64,000 bases of DNA. It comes from Sipunculus nudus (Eukaryota > Annelida > Sipuncula > Golfingiida > Sipunculidae). Under the pieces are notes generated by a model. That model saw only the letters and a program-made list of their open reading frames with translations, searched no databases and had not been told where the DNA came from. Each line of letters begins with the position of its first letter. Positions within the stretch are counted from its first letter, which is position 1. Positions 12,101 to 23,382 of this stretch are shown in pieces. The translations under genes and the position numbers were made by a program. The stretch is taken from assembly GCA_026874595.1 (NCBI GenBank), contig CM049320.1, positions 19,789,714 through 19,853,713 on the forward strand, in the 5' to 3' direction.

Positions 12101-13840
12101 GCGTTGGTGAATATTTGTCAAGGACCTCAATCGCATGCAAGCGTGAGCGGCTGTATCACCATCACGGTTATCTGCGACCCGTAGTTGTGTACTCAAGCAA
12201 ATCAGGCATGTGAGGGGGTCGAAGGAAGGAGCCCTCTTCGTGCAAGCCCCCCCCCCCCCGGGCGCAGGAAGGCCTGCAAAACAATTCTTTCAAAGACCCC
12301 CCTTTAGAGAAGGGATCGCCGATGGGGATTATTTCGGACCGGTGATCGTGAAATGTACAAAAACCCCAGATAGGGCCCCCGGAGTAATATTTTGTCCCGC
12401 CATCAATCACTCAATGGCCATTGTCATCGGGCCCAAAGACACAAAGAAAGGAGGCGCCGCAGGGGAGCAAATATTAAATAGTTAATTATGCACGTAATAC
12501 GCAAATATTGCAAATAAAAATGGGTAGAAGCTCTTCGGACAAACCCGGAGCATGTGTATGTCGAAAATCAAGGCAATCCGTTCAGTGTAATCAGAGGAGA
12601 TACGGAAAATCACAAAAATCGACTTGTGCTATTAATATATAGGAGGGAAGCTTTTGTGAGTTAAATCTAGATATAAGGCAAACCAGCACAGATCCGTTCC
12701 TGCTTCAAGTCTGTTTCCCTGTAGCTGCAGGCTTTCATTTAACAGTCGCGGTGACTGAAGACTGAAGTCAAACACATAACCATATCACCAAGCGCAAAAT
12801 GTAACATAAAAACAGTATAAAACCTGCCCTCATTAATGTTAGACGGGCTATTTGCAATGATTGAGCTAGAATGCACATTTGTACATTACTACTCACCAAA
12901 ATATTTAAAAAAAAACTTCAGTACATGGTCATGGCTGAATTATTTAGGCTATAGCCCTTAAAATAGCTCCTTAATTATATCAGCTAATATCCATGGAAGG
13001 GTATATTATTATAAATTAAGAACACGCATGGCCATCCATACTTGTTTGCGCGGACCCAGCTTTCTCGACATTTCGCAGCGCCACCAGCCGAGCCTGGATC
13101 AAGTTGAGCCGAGCTCCTTTCAGTCACTGCAGTTATTTCAATCGACTAAAGAGAACCGACTTCGAGAAAACTTGTATAATTTGAGTCACAAAAACTGTTA
13201 CAACAAAATAATTCCGACAAACAGGCATATACAAATAATGTGATAGTTGTCAGCCGACGAAACTACTAGCTTGGAAACTACTGGTTTCGAAAATATAAGT
13301 TATGTATGCATGTATCCGTCTATTGATTTTAATATATAAAAAGTATTGCTTGAAATAAAATAGACTTTTCTCAACTTTGCGAAGTTAATGCGAATTCCAG
13401 GAGCGGATGGTGCCCACAAACACACATTTTATTAAGGTACAAATGACATTTTGGTATGATTGGCAAATGACCTCTGCAAATGACAGTTGTGGTTTGTACT
13501 GGCACAAGCCAAAATTGGCCATCTCCTTATTGCATCTTTAACAATACAACATCGTCATAGCTCACAACATCATAAAACATATTTAAACTAACATGTCCTT
13601 ATCCTACAGTACATATGTATCAAATGTATAACATGACCATCATTTCATTTTAGTTTAGCATTATTGTACGTGCATGCATTTCAATAGTCACATTGACACG
13701 GTGTCACATTTTAACCACTGTGTGTCAGACGTATTTATACAACCCGACTTAGAAAGTCAGTTGCATTGTTGTAAGTACTCTAAATTAGAACAATGTGAAA
13801 CTTGTAGTTCTGCTAATACATTGCCAATCTCATTACTCTG
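7614..13840. other. Long gene-free stretch
   Basis: AT-rich DNA. Up to about 9275 it is the 3' flank shared with the other two copies of the unit. Beyond that I see (TA)n at 9141-9181, a 28-base tandem repeat near 9808, scattered TA/GT-rich tracts, and a short less AT-rich patch at 12050-12480 with a run of 13 C at 12247-12259 and overlapping two-strand open frames without family signatures. A segment near 10440-10490 (CCATATGGTGCAAATT) recurs in diverged form near 28050-28110. That indicates an interspersed repeat, not a gene. Confidence 0.5.
9808..9883. repeat. 28-base tandem repeat, about 2.7 units
   Basis: Unit AAAGTCAATATTGTTACATA plus 8 more bases, repeated head to tail with only single-base differences. 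Confidence 0.8.
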
Positions 13841-13849
13841 TTTATGATG

Positions 13850-14850
13850 CATTTAGATTTATTCAAGTAAATATGAGATTGATGATCAGTTTGTACAACA
13901 AATTCAGTTCCTGTGAGGTACAGCTTAAACTTATTTACGCCACAAACTAATGCGAGGCACTCCTTCTAAATAGTTGAGTATTTCCGTTCCCTGTCTAACA
14001 ATTCCTTGCTTGCATATGACACAGGAAATAACTGAGAATCGTATTCTTGCAATAAAATACCACCAACACTAACATCTAAAGCATCTGTCTGCAGTACAAA
14101 TGATTTCTTAGGATCAGCAATCCGATAATAAATTTTCAAGCAAAATACTCTTTTAGTTTTCAGTATGCCCTCTCTAGAGGCTCATTTTTGCTCTACATTA
14201 TTTTGATTACTCTGTCTAGTCAATTCGGTAAGTGGAGCTGCTGTTGTAGCAAAGTTAGGGATGTAATACCTGTAATATCCAGCCAAGCAACTAAATAAAC
14301 TTATCTCCTTCTTTGTTCTAGGTCTGGCTACTCCATCAATTTTGCATACAATGTCATCATGAGAACCTACATCATTAGGTTCTATCTGGTGACCTAAGAC
14401 ATCTACACTAGTAGTCCCTAGCAAACATTTGGTAGGTCTGGTAGTTAAACAAGCCGCTCTCGTTTGACTTAGCAACTCAATGAGTACAACTCCATGTTTA
14501 TTCCAAGTCTTAGTGTTTATCAATAAGTCATCTATGTAACTGTCTACACAATCCATGCCATCTAACTTCTGATGTATCCGTCCAAAAGTTTAGCACCTGA
14601 GTTAACCATCACAAACTTCATCTCTCAACACTCATATCTCTGATCAGGTATAACAAAAGCTCTCTTTGGCGCTCAGCTATTGGCACTTCCCAATAATCTT
14701 TACACAAGTCAATCTCAGTCAAATGTCTATCTTCGCTCAACCTGCTGAACACATTAGGAAAACTAGTTACAGGTTCAGGATCCACTACTGTAATCTTAGA
14801 GAGACACCTCTTGCAAACACCATTAGATAAACTAGGTACCCTGATCACCC
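13850..14850 (-). pseudogene. Ty3/gypsy reverse transcriptase and RNase H relic
   Basis: Minus strand. 14848-14618 encodes the RT palm start with VVDPEPV, then LTEIDLCKDYWEVP (usual form IDLxKGYWQIP). 14556-14182 carries the catalytic YIDDLLI, the KCLLG..SVDVLGHQI block and the SLFSCLAGYYRYYIPNFA connection motif. Further on, read in pieces from about 14110 to 13850, come FVLQTDALDVSVGG, PVSYASKELLDRERKYSTI with a TAG where Glu is expected, ECLALVCG, and VVQTDHQSHIYLNK, which are RNase H landmarks. These proteins copy element RNA into DNA. Stops and frameshifts show it is dead. Only the part right of 14621 is duplicated in the inverted repeat; the left part is unique here. Confidence 0.8.
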
Positions 14851-14881
14851 ACCGAAATTCTCATCTGGCATGTCAAGCCTA

Positions 14882-14884
<3 letters not shown>

Positions 14885-14967
<83 letters not shown>
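14885..14967. repeat. (TA)n microsatellite inside the integrase frame (copy B)
   Basis: TA run with one CA interruption, lying directly after the integrase motif ending in AVAESIV. Read on the minus strand it encodes alternating Tyr-Ile and keeps the frame open. Confidence 0.9.
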
Positions 14968-14971
<4 letters not shown>

Positions 14972-15754
14972 ACTTTCTGCTACTGCATCTGCCTTATTGT
15001 TCTTCAATGATACAACCTCAGGATATCGTGCGGCATAATCCACCAAAGTCAATATATAACGATGTCCCTGCTCACTATGTATCGTTATAGGTCTGATGAT
15101 ATCAACTGCACTTCGTTTAAAAGGCATTTCTATAATGGTATCTTCCATGAAGTGGCAGGAGGAACGGACACCATCAATATACTGTTTTCTGACATAGGTC
15201 GCATGATGCACAAAACACTGGCGATATCACTACTCATTCCTGACCAAAAGAAATTTGACCGAATTTTTATCGGAGGTTCAATAACCGTTCTTTCACTATC
15301 AGATTACAGATTCCTTCAAGTATACTCTCACTTTGTGATAATTCTCTGCATCTATCTAGATAACCCAGAAGCCTAACGATAAACTGAGCTGGACTCGCTG
15401 AGTCAACTCTTTTACACTATCTAAGTCCAATCCTTAAACTTCTGAATAGTAATATCTAGTTAACAAAGCTGTTTTTTTTTCAACATCATATTCTAAACAC
15501 TGATAAATGAAAGACGACAATAACAGTCCAAAGCCTTTCCTTTCAGAACCGCTGATAGTGGAGTTGACCTGGTTTCTCTTTTTCACTTCACTTGTTTGGC
15601 GAATATCTAAAAACCCCAACAGGTAGTTAACCAGGTCATCTCTCTCGGTGAATCGGGGTAACTCCGGGCAACGTATATCCGCCGTCGTCAGTGGAGTCTG
15701 GGGCAGTACAGTTCTCCTTCAGCATGAGCTTCTTTTCCAACATTAGAAGTTAAT

Positions 15755-15815
<61 letters not shown>

Positions 15816-15960
15816 TTGTGGGTGTTTTCTCCAGCTGCCTGTTTGCTCTCTACTTTTCTCTGTCTGTCCCTCTCTATTCTCTCTCTGCTTGTTCCCTATT
15901 TATTTTGTCTCTCGTCCAGCTTCTTTCCTCTCTCTTTTTCTCTCTTTCTCTCTGGTCCAT
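14950..15960 (-). pseudogene. Gypsy Gag-integrase relic (copy B)
   Basis: Minus strand. Arg/Glu-rich Gag start over the CT tract (15750-15960), LPRF-type box and GSERKGFGL block near 15.55-15.66 kb, then broken Gag C-terminal sequence. The integrase follows: a C..C..CQKT zinc-binding remnant near 15.2 kb, FKRSAVDIIRPI, then GHRYILTLVDYAARYPEV (the first catalytic Asp region) and AVAESIV. The frame is broken in several places. Protease is missing, and integrase stands between Gag and RT, not after RNase H. Confidence 0.7.
15754..15815. repeat. (CT)n(GT)n microsatellite in the Gag relic
   Basis: A CT run followed by a short GT run. On the minus strand the CT run reads as Arg-Glu repeats, matching the Arg-Glu-rich start of the intact Gag at the left edge, so it probably grew from coding sequence. 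Confidence 0.85.
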
Positions 15961-16587
15961 TTTAGCTGCATTTAGCAGTGTTTAATTATTTAATGGTTCT
16001 TTGCAGTTTGTGACAGTAATAACACACAGCACATAAGGCATTTTTTTCTTTTTGCCATTTACTTGTCACTTATTTGCAAGTGGGGCAATGTCCATGCCAA
16101 CATTTACCAGGAGTTGCCAGTGGCGTATACCAGCCTGGCATTTGCCATAAGTATCTTATGACCTGCATTAAATTTGTATTTTCTTTATTCATAACACGTT
16201 TTATTTAATTTTAAAGAGAAATAAGTTTTTATACCCCTGGAAATCTTGAAATTTGTATATCAGTTTTCTGCCAAGCTCCAAATAAGGCTAACTTTATTCA
16301 GGCAGACTATAAAATTATAGGTTATTTACTTGATAATGTACAATTAGTTGATGTAGTTGAAGATTAACTTAGAAGTTTATTTTATTGACTTCTTCCTCAA
16401 CAACTGTAAAACAGCACCCTATTTTATAGAATGTTTTGATCCGCCGCTGATATTCGTATGATTATTGGAAGAGCCTGCAAAAATTGTTTTGATTTATCTA
16501 ATGATATTTGTTGCTTGCTTTGTTGCCTATATATAAAAACATCTATATGACACACTGATACATTACACGCTGTGGATAGGAGACGTC

Positions 16588-17529
16588 ATGTCAGTCAGAA
16601 TGATGTTAAACCCGAAATCTCTCTTCAGGCTGCTGATGGGCTTTGTCTGTGGGATGTTATCGTGGCAATGTTTTACAGTAAATGAATTCTAAGACCTCAG
16701 TGCAACAAAAATATCTCAACAAGGGTCAAGAGGGAACCCAAAGAGTCTTAGATGTGATAAGACAAGTTGAAATTGAAAATCCGTCTCCCTTAACAACATC
16801 AGCATCTTCAAAGTTCAGGCAAAGAATACAACACGGTGAGGTAAACAAGCAAGACAAAGAACCTCATCTTAACATTTCGGATTTCCAAACTTCATCTGAA
16901 AAGCCTATCACAATGAAGATCCAAACATCCTCGATTGAAGTCAACTGACCTGTTGTTAATCCACATGAATTTGATTATAAAATCCACCCAGGAAACCTGT
17001 GTGACGAAGAACTCTTCTTATTCATATATGTGCACACCTCTCCGGATCATTACGGTAGGAGAGACTACATTAGGAAAACCTGGGCTGGCCAAAACTTTTT
17101 CAAAGATTTCAAGATGAAGCTATTGGTTGTGCCTGGTTTGACCCCAGATTCGGGAATACAAGAAGCGATCATAATGGAATCCCAGGTAAACAATGATATA
17201 CTGCACGAGGATTCCCATGACTCTTATAAAAATTTAACCTATTAACGTATCGCGGCCTTGAAATACATTACCGATCACTGCCAACATGTACTCTATATTT
17301 TCAAAACAGATGACGATATCTTTGTAAATACCTTTGCAGTGGTTGAGGAACTCAAGAATTTACCAAAGGACGTTCAGAGTAGGTTGATTATGTGTTGTGT
17401 CTGGTACAATATGCCTGTTATGGGAGCTAGGGTGTTTAGTTTATCAACATGTAGAAAAAAAACGTGGAAACAAAAAAAAAGATTATAGAGGTGGTAGACA
17501 GGCAAGTTGTGGAGCCAGACGATAATTAA
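16588..17529 (+). pseudogene. Galactosyltransferase pseudogene, copy B
   Basis: Starts with the same MSVRMMLNPKS N terminus as the intact gene. It is broken by a 5-base deletion just after the signal anchor (stop near 16690), an in-frame TGA near 16946, a stop where Lys221-Tyr is expected (TAT TAA near 17242), and a deletion of roughly 330 bases that removes the segment from RANESK to the C-terminal WGQV. The DDD metal-binding motif is still present (KTDDDIFVN near 17310). The last codons, ending in GAT AAT TAA, align with the end of the intact gene. Confidence 0.9.
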
Positions 17530-17540
17530 TAATATATATG

Positions 17541-17583
<43 letters not shown>

Positions 17584-17617
17584 GTATAATGTGTATTTAT
17601 GTATATGCAGTTATACA

Positions 17618-17663
<46 letters not shown>

Positions 17664-17795
17664 CATGTATCTATGTGTTTCTATATATTTTTCTATTTAT
17701 TTTTATGGGTATGCATATTATGTCCATATTGACTCATATATACATGCATATGGACCGTAGAACTGCAATAAACATTATCTATCTATCTATCAATA

Positions 17796-17841
<46 letters not shown>

Positions 17842-18008
17842 TTTATAAAATACCATATTTCCTATTTATAGTCAGCGGTGTATATATGGATTCAACGGAG
17901 GAAACTATGCATGACAATACAGAATGACCCGTGATACAATTTAGAATTTAACATACCGAACAGTATTTCCATTCAAAGGCAGTTTAGTTAAGGGATAATG
18001 GAATGCTA
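17530..18008. repeat. Microsatellite-rich insertion after the pseudogene (copy B)
   Basis: About 0.48 kb of TA, GT and CTAT repeats with a short non-repetitive end. Absent from copy A, present in the mirror position in copy C (about 22950-23382). It therefore entered the common ancestor of copies B and C. Open frames here encode only Tyr-Ile, Val-Cys and similar repeats and are not genes. Confidence 0.7.
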
Positions 18009-18669
18009 GTTTTGTAGAAATTTACTTATTCATGTAAAACTGTTGATAATGTAATTTGATTTTTCTTCCTGTAAATTATTGGAATAAATTATGTATCTTG
18101 AGAATCAAGTGATAAATGTGTATGTGTTTATATATTATATATTTTGGGCAACACCTGTGTAGGCTTCATTCATTTGTCACAAGTTCATTATTTTTTTTTC
18201 AAAATATATTTATTTATTGCTATTATTTGAAATAAATGATATCTGGCCGAAAATATAAAACTTATAGAGATTTTAAAATAGCTTTTCCATCTAAACTCTC
18301 TCATGTTAAAGACTTATGTAATATATATTGTAGTAATTATAATAATTATAATTTCTTGTCTTTGTGGGCTGACGTGACTTCTTAGAGGAAACTATTTACT
18401 AACTAGATGTAAGTTTGTATAACACACGTTAATAAATAGGGTTTAAAAGAGGAACGTTGTCTTGAGAATCATTGTAGTTGACTAGGTGTGTTTGTTATGG
18501 CAATACCCTGCGTATGAAAATCCATGCACTCAACTATGCAGTTACAACTTTTTTGATTGCCAGAATCTTCGATTTAGCCATTTTGTTTTTGCTCAGTCCC
18601 GTGTGCCAATTTGTCAATCAGTCTGTTTGCTTGCCTGGGACAACGAACATTATGCGAGGTTTCGTTTTA

Positions 18670-19798
18670 CACATTCGCTGGCAATGACGTGTATTAGTTC
18701 ATTATTATGATTCACTCAGTGCCAAACACGGATATACACGTGATTTATTGATCAGCAGTTTTCAGCAAGAATTCTAATAAATTTATCAATGAATTCTTTG
18801 CTGTTGGGTAGTAGTTCATTTATAAAATATTCTCGTTGTATGAAATTGAACAATTTGTAATTGTAATTTAACAGTGCACTGCATAATTCGAAACAGGAAA
18901 GATGTGTAGATGGCGACTAAATCAACGGCTCCGGTCCTTTGTCGTGAAATAGTTTCATGAGGTCCTTCGGTATGAAGTTGATTCCTTGTAAGAATACTCC
19001 TTCAAAATAAAACGAAAGCGAGGATCGTAAAAATATGTAGCTTGTTTTATAAAAGAGCATTTTTTGGCCCCTTTATTTACGGCAGACCCGTTGGTGAGAC
19101 CGAGGTTTGATAGATCGAACATCAGATGTGAGCTCGAGATAGCGAGGCGTGAGGTCGTTCAGGTTTATTGCCCCGCGAGGACAGCCTATTGCGCAATAAA
19201 CAACAATGGGCGCATGCCAAATGATTGACACACAGATCGGCAATGTATTCATAAATCGGCTGCAAATGATTCTTTCGGCTTATTTCACGTTTCTTAATTA
19301 CTTATATATAGATATATGCAGATATATCTAACTTCACCAACAAGTACTCGTAAATTGCAAAACTGAAACAATTTCGGTCGTTCCATTACGGGAATGGGCC
19401 TATGTTATGCCGGATCGCCAGGCACAATACCCACCCCGCTTCGCCATAGGCAGACCCGACTTATTACTTTTAAGCAATTCCTTTTCTTAGTATTATATCC
19501 TGAAACTTAAAACAGTGGTTCAAAACTGGTAATATTAGGTTAGGCCTACATTCTAAATTTTCGTATAAGTGCTGGCTTCGTGTGACTGTTACAATGACGA
19601 AATCATATAAGTGACCAGTACTGCCGGAGCCATGCTTTTATTGATATTGATCATTTGGCTCATTCCCCAACTTCACACCTCCCTCGAGTTTATTGCCCCT
19701 GTGTTATCCGAAGTCATCCTACTGCAGCTCTGAGGGTTGCTTGGGTCTCTGTGTATGGCCCTGGCACTGGGGTGAACATTGGCTTGGTAGTGAATGTG
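18670..19798. mobile_element. 1.13-kb TIR element inserted in copy B
   Basis: Compared with copy A, where the sequence reads CGTTTAAAGATACCC, copy B has 1129 extra bases flanked by TTA on both sides. Ends are CACATTCGCT and, reversed, CACATTCACT, with further patchy similarity inward. A 3-base TTA target duplication suits PIF/Harbinger or CACTA-type DNA elements; the ends match neither canonical terminus clearly. On the minus strand it carries a 102-codon frame that here has a TAG in the second half (LIL in copy C is LI-stop here). No transposase is recognisable, so it is likely non-autonomous. Confidence 0.6.
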
Positions 19799-20253
19799 TT
19801 AAGGATACCCTACAGGCCACTGTTTTGCAGCAACAGTTTTATTTTTAATTTATTTGTAGCATGCAACTACATAATATCTCGAATGGTTTTAGTTTAGTGA
19901 TAGGTCCAATAGGGTGAGTTTGACCATCAAAAATGTAAAATATCACTTTTTGACATCTAAAAATTGATACAAATAACAGCTTTTATGGAATCATGAGCCA
20001 CGTGGCTATATTGTGGCGTTATCATAGTTACCTTTGTAAGGTTGATAGCTCTGAATTTGAAAATATGCAAATATAGTTTGTTCTCTCTCGATAAGATTTT
20101 ATTGTCTCTAGATCTAGATGCATTTTCATATGAAGTCTTGATTAGTTTTGAGTGACGTTATCGCATTTTTCATAGAATGTCAGACCATTTTCCATTCCTT
20201 AAGAATAGGCCAAATTTTCGCCAGAATCTTCACAAATCGGCCATTATTATGAA

Positions 20254-20694
20254 ATATGGGTACACCGTTGCTCGTTTTATTAATAACTCTATCCTCTATA
20301 ATTTGGAAGACAAGTTAATATGGTATTGTTTTGGCATTTCCATCTTTCAATTCTTTCTTTGACAATATGTGAACTTTCCAGATATTTCGTCAAATTTTAA
20401 TCCAGGAATTCCAGATGGATAAGAAACGGAAAACTATATCCAAGCAAAAGACATCTTAGTTGACTCGTTGTTCTCAATGATCACATCACTCTACTTAACA
20501 AGAAATCTGCATTCTTAAGAATGAAAGCCATGTGACTGTATTCCTTTTTTCTCTATATATTTTATATATACATGTGTTTATATGTAAATATGTATATATA
20601 CACAGTATAAGTATTACAGGATGTCAGTATCAGAATTTCAGGTGAAATAGGCCTGTCTTATTGTTTGAGCACAATGTTAGAGTTATGACAGGGC
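20254..20694. other. Spacer at the centre of the inverted repeat
   Basis: 441 bases present once. By sequence it is the continuation of the left arm, aligning with copy A at about 8720-9275 including GGATGTCAGTATCA. It is therefore not foreign DNA but the unpaired tip of a fold-back. Confidence 0.75.
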
Positions 20695-21149
20695 TTCATA
20701 ACAATGGCCGATTTGTGAGGATTCTGGCGAAAATTTGGCCTATTCTTAAGGAATGGAAAACGGTCTGACATTCTATGAAACATGCGATAACGTCACTCAA
20801 AACTAATAAAGGCTTCATATTAAAATGCATCTAGATCTAGAGACAGTAAAATCTTATCGAGAGAGAACAAACTATATTTGCATATTTTCAAATTCAGAGC
20901 TATCAACCTTACAAAGGTAACTATGATAACGCCACAATATAGCCACGTGGCTCATGATTCCATAAAAGCTGCTATTTGTATCAATTTTTAGATGTCAAAA
21001 AGTGATATTTTACATTTTTAATGGTCAAACTCACCCTATTGGACCTATCACTAAACTAAAACCATTCGAGATATTATGTAGTTGCATGCTACAAATAAAT
21101 TAAAAATAAAACTGTTGCTGCAAAACAGTGGCCTGTAGGGTATCCTTAA

Positions 21150-22277
21150 CACATTCACTACCAAGCCAATGTTCACCCCAGTGCCAGGGCCATACACAGA
21201 GACCCAAGCAACCCTCAGAGCTGCAGTAGGATGACTTCGGATAACACAGGGGCAAAAACTCGAGGGAGGTGTGAAGTTGGGGAATGAGCCAAATGATCAA
21301 TATCAATAAAAGCATGGCTCCGGCAGTACTGGTCACTTATATGATTTCGTCATTGTAACAGTCACACGAAGCCAGCACTTATACGAAAATTTAGAATGTA
21401 GGCCTAACCTAATATTACCAGTTTTGAACCACTGTTTTAGGTTTCAGGAGATAATACTAAGAAAAGGAATTGCTAAAAAGTAATAAGTCGGGTCTGCCTA
21501 TGGCGTAGCGGGGTGGGTATTGTGCCTGGCGGTCCGGCATAACATAGGCCCATTCCCGTAATGGAACGACCGAAATTGTTTCAGTTTTGCAATTTACGAG
21601 CACTTGTTGGTGAAGTTAGATATATCTGCATATATCTATATATAAGTAATTAAGAAACGTGAAATAAGCCGAAAGAATCATTTGCAGCCGATTTATGAAT
21701 ACATTGCCGATCTGTGTGTCAATCATTTGGCATGCGCCCATTGTTGTTTATTGCGCAATAGGCTGTCCTCGCGGGGCAATAAACCTGAACGACCTCACGC
21801 CTCGCTATCTCGAGCTCACACCTGATGTTCGATCTATCAAACCTCGGTCTCACCAACGGGTCTGCCGTATATAAAGGGGCCAAAAATGCTCTTCTATAAA
21901 ACTAGCTACATATTTTTACGATCCTCGCTTTCGTTTTATTTTGAAGGAGTATTCTTACAAGGAATCAACTTCATACTAAAGGACCTCATGAAATTATTTC
22001 ACGACAAAGGACCGGAGCCGTTGATTTTGTCACCATCTACACATCTTTCCTGTTTCGAATTATGCAGTGCACTGTTAAATTACAATTACAAATTGTTCAA
22101 TTTCATACAACGAGAATATTTTAGAAATGAACTACTACCCAACAGCAAAGAATTCATTGATAAATGTATTAGAATTCTTGCTGAAAACTACTGATCAATA
22201 AATCACGTGTATATCCGTGTTTGGCACTGAGTGAATCATAATAAATGAACTAATACACGTCATTGCCAGCGAATGTG
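21150..22277. mobile_element. 1.13-kb TIR element inserted in copy C
   Basis: Mirror copy of the element at 18670-19798, with the same CACATTC ends and TAA/TTA flanks. It was inserted before the arms were duplicated, since both arms have it at the same site. Its left half holds sequences unlike the surrounding AT-rich DNA (GCCAGGGCCATACACAGAG and others), and its right half holds the open frame described separately. Confidence 0.6.
21886..22194 (+). CDS. 102-residue open frame carried by the TIR element
   Basis: Starts at an ATG about 16 bases after TATATAAAG, a good TATA box but close to the ATG, and ends in TGA. The protein has a hydrophobic-aromatic start (YIFLRSSLSFYF), then helix-prone sequence with DLMKLFHDKGPEPLILSPST, ALLNYNYKLFNFIQREYF and a C-terminal KEFIDKCIRILAENY. 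I do not recognise it: no transposase DDE signature or zinc finger is visible. In copy B the same frame has a TAG, and its TATA is TAAATAA. So at most one copy is functional, and the frame may be a captured host exon or a small element protein. It could also be open by chance. Confidence 0.35.
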   Translation: MLFYKTSYIFLRSSLSFYFEGVFLQGINFILKDLMKLFHDKGPEPLILSPSTHLSCFELCSALLNYNYKLFNFIQREYFRNELLPNSKEFIDKCIRILAENY

Positions 22278-22949
22278 TAAAACGAAACCTCGCATAATGT
22301 TCGTTGTCCCAGGCAAGCAAACAGACTGATTGACAAATTGACACACGGGACTGAGCAAAAACAAAATGGCTAAATCGAAGATTCTGGCTATCAAAAAAGT
22401 TGTAACTGCATAGTTGAGTGCATGGATTTTCATACGCAGGGTATTGCCATAACAAACACACCTAGTCAACTACAATGATTCTCAAGACAACGTTCCTCTT
22501 TTAAACCCTCTTTATGAACGTGTGTTATACAAACTTACCTTCAGTTAGTAAATAGTTTCCTCTAAGAAGTCACGTCAGTCCAAAAAGACAAGAAAATATT
22601 ATAATTACAATAATTACTACAATATATATTGCATAAGTCTTTAACATGAGAGAGTTTAGATGGAAAAGCTATTTTAATATCTCTATATGTTTTATATTTT
22701 CGGCCAGATATCATATATTTCAAATAATAGCAATAAATAAATATATTTTGAAATAAAATAATGAACTTGTGACAAATGAATGTAGCCTACACAGGTGTTG
22801 CCAAAAATATATAATAAATAAACACATACACATATTTATCACTTGATTCTCAAGATAAATAATTTATTCCAATAATTTACAGGAAGAAAAATCAAATTAC
22901 ATTATCAAAAGTTTTACATGAATAAGTAAATTTCTACAAAACTAGCATT

Positions 22950-23112
22950 CCATTATCCCTTACCTAAACTGCCTTTGAATGGAAATACTGTTCGGTATGT
23001 TAAATTCTAAATTGTATCACGGGTCATTCTGTATTGTCATGTATAGTTTCCTCCGTTGAATCCATATATATACCGCTGACTATAAATAGGAAATATGGTA
23101 TTTTATAAATGT

Positions 23113-23152
<40 letters not shown>

Positions 23153-23382
23153 TGATAGATAGACAGATAATGTTTATTGCAGTTCTACGGTCCGTATGCA
23201 TGTATATATGAGTCAATATGGACATAGTATGCATACCCATGAAAAGAAATAGAAAAATATATATATACACATAGATACATGTACATACATAAATATACAT
23301 ACACACATACATGTATACCTGCATATACATAAATACACATACGCTCACACACACACATATGTATATATATACATATATATTA
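22950..23382. repeat. Microsatellite-rich insertion (copy C)
   Basis: Mirror of the insertion at 17530-18008: TA, CA and ATAG repeats adjoining the 3' end of the pseudogene on the minus strand. Lengths of the repeat tracts differ between the arms, as expected from slippage. Confidence 0.7.

Larger units (their letters stand above)
14621..20253 (+). repeat. Left arm of a large inverted repeat (copy B)
   Basis: Collinear with the reverse complement of 20695-26572 from the RT fragment at the outer edge to TTATGAA at the inner edge. Stretches compared by eye (1.13-kb insertion, RT, galactosyltransferase pseudogene) differ at only one to a few positions per hundred bases plus small indels. The main difference is a deletion of roughly 330 bases inside the pseudogene of this arm. 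Outside 14621 the left arm continues into more RT, while the right arm goes into a 53-base tandem repeat. Confidence 0.85.

Noticed and set aside
12168-12485. Overlapping open frames on both strands around the C run
   Set aside because: Pro/Gly-rich readings of a GC-richer patch, open on both strands, no motif, no start or splice context.
17507-17848. 113-residue open frame after pseudogene copy B (and its mirror at 23103-23405)
   Set aside because: Consists of Tyr-Ile, Val-Cys and similar repeats encoded by TA and GT microsatellites; no protein family.
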